This document shows, one piece after another, positions 62,035 to 64,000 of a DNA stretch of 64,000 nucleotides. Source of the DNA: Epichloe hybrida (taxonomy: Eukaryota; Ascomycota; Sordariomycetes; Hypocreales; Clavicipitaceae); assembly GCA_019022495.1 (NCBI GenBank), contig JAFEKR010000035.1, positions 248,001 to 312,000 on the forward strand, given 5' to 3'. A program made the position numbers and the translations under genes. Every line of letters starts with the position of its first letter. Position 1 is the stretch's first letter. Under the pieces are notes generated by a model. The model searched no databases. It was not told the origin of the DNA and worked only from the letters and a program-made list of their open reading frames with translations.

Positions 62035-62584
62035 TTAGCATTTTGCTTTAATATGGCCAGCGGCTGGCTCTAAGACCAAGACGGGATTGGGGTGGTCACG
62101 TACATTTTCCTCATCAGTGGTAAATCGGTGATAGATCCCGGCGGGAAGAATAAGTAGGTCGTCCTTTTCCAGTCGTACGCGAACCCACTCGTCGTCCTTG
62201 CTCCTTACATCAAAGAAGCCTTGTCCACCTTTGATGTAACGGATCTCTTCATCCTCATGCAAGTGTTCATGGAAAAACATCTTTACTTTATCCTCGTAAG
62301 CCTCACCCATCTTTTCCGGGGAAACTGTGATTTCATCTCGATTCTTATACCCTCGATCTGCGGCCAATTTGTCTACATCTTGGATATTCGGAAAGCGGTA
62401 ATAGAGCACACCCAATCTACTAAGCGCATCGGCATCGATAGCTCGGCCCGAGTCGTGGGGTAGGCGCTGGTCGCCCTAACTTATTCGTGAGAAACGCCAC
62501 TTATTGCAAGTTTTGTTGTTGTAGCGTAGTTGTCGTCTGTACAGGCTCGCTTACCGGTAAGTTATCGTACAAATATGCCTTCAT
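62035..62584 (-). CDS. ADI1: Acireductone dioxygenase (methionine salvage)
   Basis: Cupin enzyme that oxidises the acireductone of the methylthioadenosine cycle to the methionine precursor 4-methylthio-2-oxobutanoate. Exons 62555-62584 and 62035-62475 give 156 aa, at the short end of the family. The start is [10 protein letters not shown]; then [16 protein letters not shown]. The metal ligands are visible: two His and a Glu in [15 protein letters not shown] and the later His in GIYHRFTTD. It ends GHIKAKC. The short C-terminus relative to some fungal homologues is not a truncation of the cupin core. It stands tandem with the SDR and Derlin genes. Confidence 0.93.
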
Positions 62585-63053
62585 GTTCTTGCGCCGTGGG
62601 GTCAGCAAGAATAGCTGGACAGAGGTCTAGATGCGGAACAGATAGTTGAACCTGTGACAGAGGTGATGGGCGTGAGGCAAGCCAGTCAGTTTGATGGTTG
62701 GCAGGCTGAGTATTAATAAACAATAATATTAAATTCGGAGTCTCTAAGAGTAACCTTCAAGGCGCAATATTCTGCCGCCCCCTCTTTCTTACCTATGTAC
62801 ATATGTACCTTAGTACCTAGTGGGGTAGCTAGGCTATGAGCCACACTTTCGCTGCTTAGATTAAATCCCTGCATTCAATTATTCCTATAATTAGTATCAT
62901 TGCTTTGGCTTCGTCATAACCAAACATAAATTCTGCTCTGCAAAGTTACTACGAGTCCCGGCCCCTTGTACGCGCACATGACAAAAAAAAAGATGACAAG
63001 AAGCAGTATCATTGTATTTATCGCTTGGCTAAAGCTTAAGCTCGAGCTCGCTG
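62585..63053. other. Intergenic, ADI1 promoter and Derlin 3' UTR
   Basis: About 470 bp, tandem orientation, with an A-run at 62983-62991. Nothing else was recognised. Confidence 0.4.
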
Positions 63054-63853
63054 TTACAAATTATTGGGCGCTCGAGGCTCTCTTCTTCCAGCTGCAGCAA
63101 TGAGATCGTCATTGAACACGTTTCCCGAGTCTTCGGCTACTCGACCCTCGAATAGTCTCCTCCACCACGACGGTGGGTCAAGAGGCCGCGATCCGCTGTG
63201 AAGAGGGGGGTAAACATCAGTGAAAAAATACCATACATGGCCGATTACTACACCCATAATCTCGTCCCTAGGTATTGATCCGTGCATGAACAAGCTAAAA
63301 GCCATAAGGACCCAAGGCAGATATGGTGCAGTGAAAACAAGAAGACCGAGGAAGCTTAGTCTGGTGTCCGGGTTTCGACGAGACCAAATGTAGACAAGTG
63401 TTGAAGACAGAGGTTGGCCAAGAAATGGCATAGACACCAGTGGTGATAGAATGATGAGGCTTGCCATGGCGTAAAAGAGAAGCCATGAGAATTGAGCTGG
63501 TGACCGCCCAGAAGATTCCTCCAGAAGGCGGGCGTATCTCTGAAGAAAATATATATGGAAAAGTAGGTCCAGCGAGAACGGTCCAAAATATAGAAAAGTA
63601 CTAAAGAGTCGCCAATACTGCATAGGAAAGTCAGTCTTCTATTCCGAGGAAGTCGATACACAATTGCGTGTCCTTTTTCTAGACATACCTGAGATTTCGC
63701 GAAAACGACTCGGAAGCTATAGAACAACTGAAATGGTGTTACTATGTGGCACTGCACCAAAGCACTTGTCAAGATCGTTGCTGCCGTCCACCAGCGAGTA
63801 CAGACTGGCATCTCCCAGAACCACTCTTCGAGTGGCAGACGGCCGCCATCCAT
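63054..63853 (-). CDS. Derlin (Der1-like ERAD membrane protein)
   Basis: Pseudo-rhomboid of the endoplasmic reticulum membrane that helps misfolded proteins leave the ER for degradation. Exons 63689-63853 and 63054-63617 give 242 aa. The start is MDGGRLPLEEWFWEMPVCTR; a second in-frame Met lies four codons upstream. The block YWRLFSTFLYFGPFSLDLLF and the following IYFLQRYARLLEE are diagnostic for Derlins. About six hydrophobic segments follow to IGHVWYFFTDVYP. The C-terminus is short and polar and lacks an obvious SHP box for Cdc48, so it is nearer Der1 than Dfm1. Confidence 0.9.
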
Positions 63854-64000
63854 GACTTGTTCCATCGAAACCAGAGCCAGATCGCGGATGTCTATCCGTC
63901 GCTTGCTTCAGAGATTCAAGACTTCAAGGACTAATGCTGGAAGTTTAAACGAGGCGCTGAATTAAAGAAAGAGTGGATGGTGTTTCCGTCTCAGCACGAG
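63854..64000. other. Derlin upstream region, window end
   Basis: The last 147 bases lie upstream of the Derlin start. No gene running off the right edge can be supported. Confidence 0.35.

Overview
The window is nuclear DNA from a filamentous ascomycete (Pezizomycotina). Short introns of about 45-115 bp with GT..AG borders and CTAAC/CTGAC branch sites interrupt most genes. The gene set is fungal: SEC39, NatB, GPC1, FlbD-like Myb, URC1. An 8-kb block carries the TpA-rich signature of repeat-induced point mutation (RIP). I cannot fix the genus.

Layout: 0.7-4.8 kb holds SMC1 cohesin (-), divergent from GPC1 glycerophosphocholine acyltransferase (+, 5.9-7.6 kb). CDH1/fizzy-related APC/C activator (-, 8.5-10.8 kb) and an unrecognised conserved-looking protein (-, 12.5-13.8 kb) follow. 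Then come the NatB catalytic subunit (+, 14.7 kb), a Tra2-like RNA-binding protein (+, 16.2 kb), SEC39 (-, 19-22 kb) and a complex I CHCH subunit (+, 22.4 kb). The stretch 22.8-28.5 kb has no gene I can support but contains a 298-bp inverted-repeat element. A two-repeat Myb factor (-, 28.5 kb) is followed by O-GlcNAc transferase (-, 32-37 kb), RPL12 (-, 38.6 kb) and SEC23 (-, 40-42.8 kb).

From about 43.4 to 51.1 kb the sequence is an AT-rich RIP block. On the minus strand I can read through it, in one uninterrupted reading phase, a Helitron Rep/helicase protein. Its stops in the parts I translated are all TAA or TAG, and its HUH histidines read as tyrosines. This is the most striking feature of the window.

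The right end returns to housekeeping genes: an ABHD11-type mitochondrial hydrolase (+), ribosomal protein S1/eS1 (-), URC1 of the uracil-catabolism pathway (-), elongation factor ELF1 (+), uracil phosphoribosyltransferase (-), a short-chain dehydrogenase (-), acireductone dioxygenase (-) and a Derlin (-). URC1 and the uracil phosphoribosyltransferase belong to the same pathway and are separated only by ELF1. URC1 appears to contain three microexons (9, 4 and 4 nt).

Gene models were made by hand from splice consensus and family similarity. Exon sums were checked for reading phase except where stated (CDH1 5' end, URC1 3' half). No tRNA, rRNA or CRISPR array was recognised.
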